Below are positions 63,152 through 64,000 of a DNA stretch of 64,000 nucleotides, in pieces. The notes under the pieces are model-generated. The model had not been told where the DNA came from. It saw nothing but the letters and a program-made list of their open reading frames with translations, and did not search any database. The stretch comes from Lachnospiraceae bacterium (GTDB taxonomy: Bacteria > Bacillota > Clostridia > Lachnospirales > Lachnospiraceae). The number at the start of each line of letters is the position of its first letter. Positions within the stretch are counted from its first letter, which is position 1. A program made the translations under genes and the position numbers. Location of the stretch: NCBI GenBank assembly GCA_900759665.1, contig CAAEWE010000006.1, positions 46,442 to 110,441 of the forward strand. The letters run 5' to 3'.

Positions 63152-63355
63152 ATGGGAAAATCAGCAATTTTGAAGAAGATACATAATGCTGCGAAGAATT
63201 ATCAGAGATATTTATTATATTACAGAAGGTACCAATGCATACATTTCTGTATCTCATGAAAAAACATGTGATATCCTTGATGACATGTCACAGAAAGGTT
63301 TTATTGATTCAGATATTTCAAAGACAATTAGAGAATGCTTTGGAAGAATCTGATG
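63152..63355 (+). pseudogene. Decayed small ORF, possibly PBECR4-like
   Basis: A start with MGKSAILKKIHNAAKNYQRY runs only 36 codons to TGA. A second frame overlaps and continues with TEGTNAYISVSHEKTCDILD and DDMSQKGFIDSDISKTIREC to a stop at 63353. The N-terminus recalls PBECR4-domain proteins found in many Lachnospiraceae; that is memory, not a search. A frameshift or deletion seems to have joined two parts. The rest of 63073-63600 shows no gene. Confidence 0.4.
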
Positions 63356-63547
63356 CCATATATGAAACAACTATGCAAGAAGCGTAATTTAGGTTCACGT
63401 CAATAAACTAAAAATAGAATAAAAATCAGCATTGTGAAAAGTGTTCATCCAGGAGACAGAATTTAGATTAATTTTCACCAGTTTCTAGCAATAGAACCAC
63501 TAATATTTAGTAAAATAATTTAATAATTTATTAATAGATTTTTCCAA

Positions 63548-63574
63548 TAAAGTATGCTATATTATAACCGTTTA
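63548..63574 (+). promoter_or_regulatory. Weak sigma-28-like promoter of the chemoreceptor
   Basis: TAAA (63548-63551), 15-base spacer, ACCGTTTA (63567-63574), which shares five of eight positions with GCCGATAA. Chemoreceptor genes are usual members of this regulon. Confidence 0.4.
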
Positions 63575-63616
63575 TGGATAAACAAATGTGAATTTACAAA
63601 GGAAGGGAAAACTATC

Positions 63617-64000
63617 ATGGAAAAGATCAAAAAGCGTATAGCTAACTTAAAGGTTGCAGGAAAATTAAAAGTATATCGAGTGACAGTACTTGTTATGACA
63701 TTTTTTTTAGTGCTGGTGGCACTGATCTCGACATTAGTGATCCGTTCAAATATAGAGAAGATGACGGAGGTCTGGTCTCCGTCATTGGAATATCTGCAGG
63801 ATTTAGAGACAATGACTGCGAAATACAGAATTAAACAGTATCAGCATCTGGTAGAATCAGATGCAGCAGCCATGAACTCCTGCGAAGAAGAAATCAAGAA
63901 GCTGGAGAGTCAGATCCAGGATACCGATGCGAAGCTGGATGCAATCATGTCTGCAAACAGCAAAGCTCAAAAAGGACGGGATGATTATGATGTAGCAAAC
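63617..64000 (+). CDS. Methyl-accepting chemotaxis protein, 5' part
   Basis: 128 codons before the window ends. A basic N-terminus (MEKIKKRIANLKVAGKLKVY) precedes a membrane helix (VLVMTFFLVLVALISTLVI), then an extracellular helical bundle (SPSLEYLQDLETMTAKYRIK) of the 4HB_MCP type. The cytoplasmic HAMP and signalling parts are outside the window. It would sense an extracellular ligand and control CheA. AAAGGAAGGG lies before the ATG. Confidence 0.8.
   Translation, partial: MEKIKKRIANLKVAGKLKVYRVTVLVMTFFLVLVALISTLVIRSNIEKMTEVWSPSLEYLQDLETMTAKYRIKQYQHLVESDAAAMNSCEEEIKKLESQIQDTDAKLDAIMSANSKAQKGRDDYDVAN

Overview
The window reads as part of the chromosome of a motile, anaerobic Gram-positive bacterium, most likely a Lachnospiraceae member (Roseburia/Agathobacter/Lachnospira type). 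This rests on a ferredoxin-dependent 2-oxoacid oxidoreductase, strong AGGAGG ribosome sites, CsrA-FliW control of flagella and sigma-28 type promoters. No rRNA, tRNA or CRISPR array was seen. The assignment is inference from gene content; no search was run.

Layout. 1-1478: end of a 2-oxoacid:ferredoxin oxidoreductase beta subunit and a LysR regulator. 1601-5940 (minus): parE-parC, topoisomerase IV. 5941-6643: a non-coding stretch holding a ~470 bp imperfect giant palindrome. 6644-7900: lysA-like decarboxylase. 8035-20241: late flagellar genes in three transcription units, flgM-flgN-flgK-flgK2-flgL-fliW-csrA, flaG-fliD-fliS-fliT-like, and flagellin. Each starts with a recognisable sigma-28 promoter. 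The flagellin leader carries GGA-in-loop hairpins typical of CsrA targets.

20277-58242+: a very large flagellin-glycosylation island. It holds a Maf (DUF115) glycosyltransferase, a fused CgeB-like/Maf protein, a DUF2920 protein, several glycosyltransferases and all six genes of the CMP-pseudaminic acid pathway (pseI, pseB, pseF, pseH, then pseG and pseC at the far end). Three less familiar modules sit inside it. (i) Acyl-AMP ligase, LuxE, LuxC, SDR, transketolase and acyl carrier protein are interleaved with pseF and pseH (32793-40749). (ii) A visibly AT-rich block of FkbM methyltransferase, DegT aminotransferase, GT2, ATP-grasp, DRE-TIM aldolase, CapK-like ligase and GNAT (40786-48080). (iii) A probable phospho-decoration module: an alkaline-phosphatase-superfamily protein with Thr at the nucleophile position, a fused cytidylyltransferase/PLP enzyme, and GT8 and CgeB-like glycosyltransferases (48353-55827).

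The pseB unit begins with a near-perfect sigma-28 promoter followed by a GGA-loop hairpin and an AGGAGG ribosome site. This is the same arrangement as the flagellin leader, so sugar synthesis and flagellin synthesis may be co-controlled by FliA and CsrA/FliW. This shared control, together with module (i), is the most interesting content of the window.

Right end: a decayed Rpn-like nuclease fragment, a VapBC-like toxin-antitoxin pair whose PIN toxin has a nonsense codon, an FtsX-type ABC exporter (permease plus ATPase), a small decayed ORF, and the start of a methyl-accepting chemotaxis protein.
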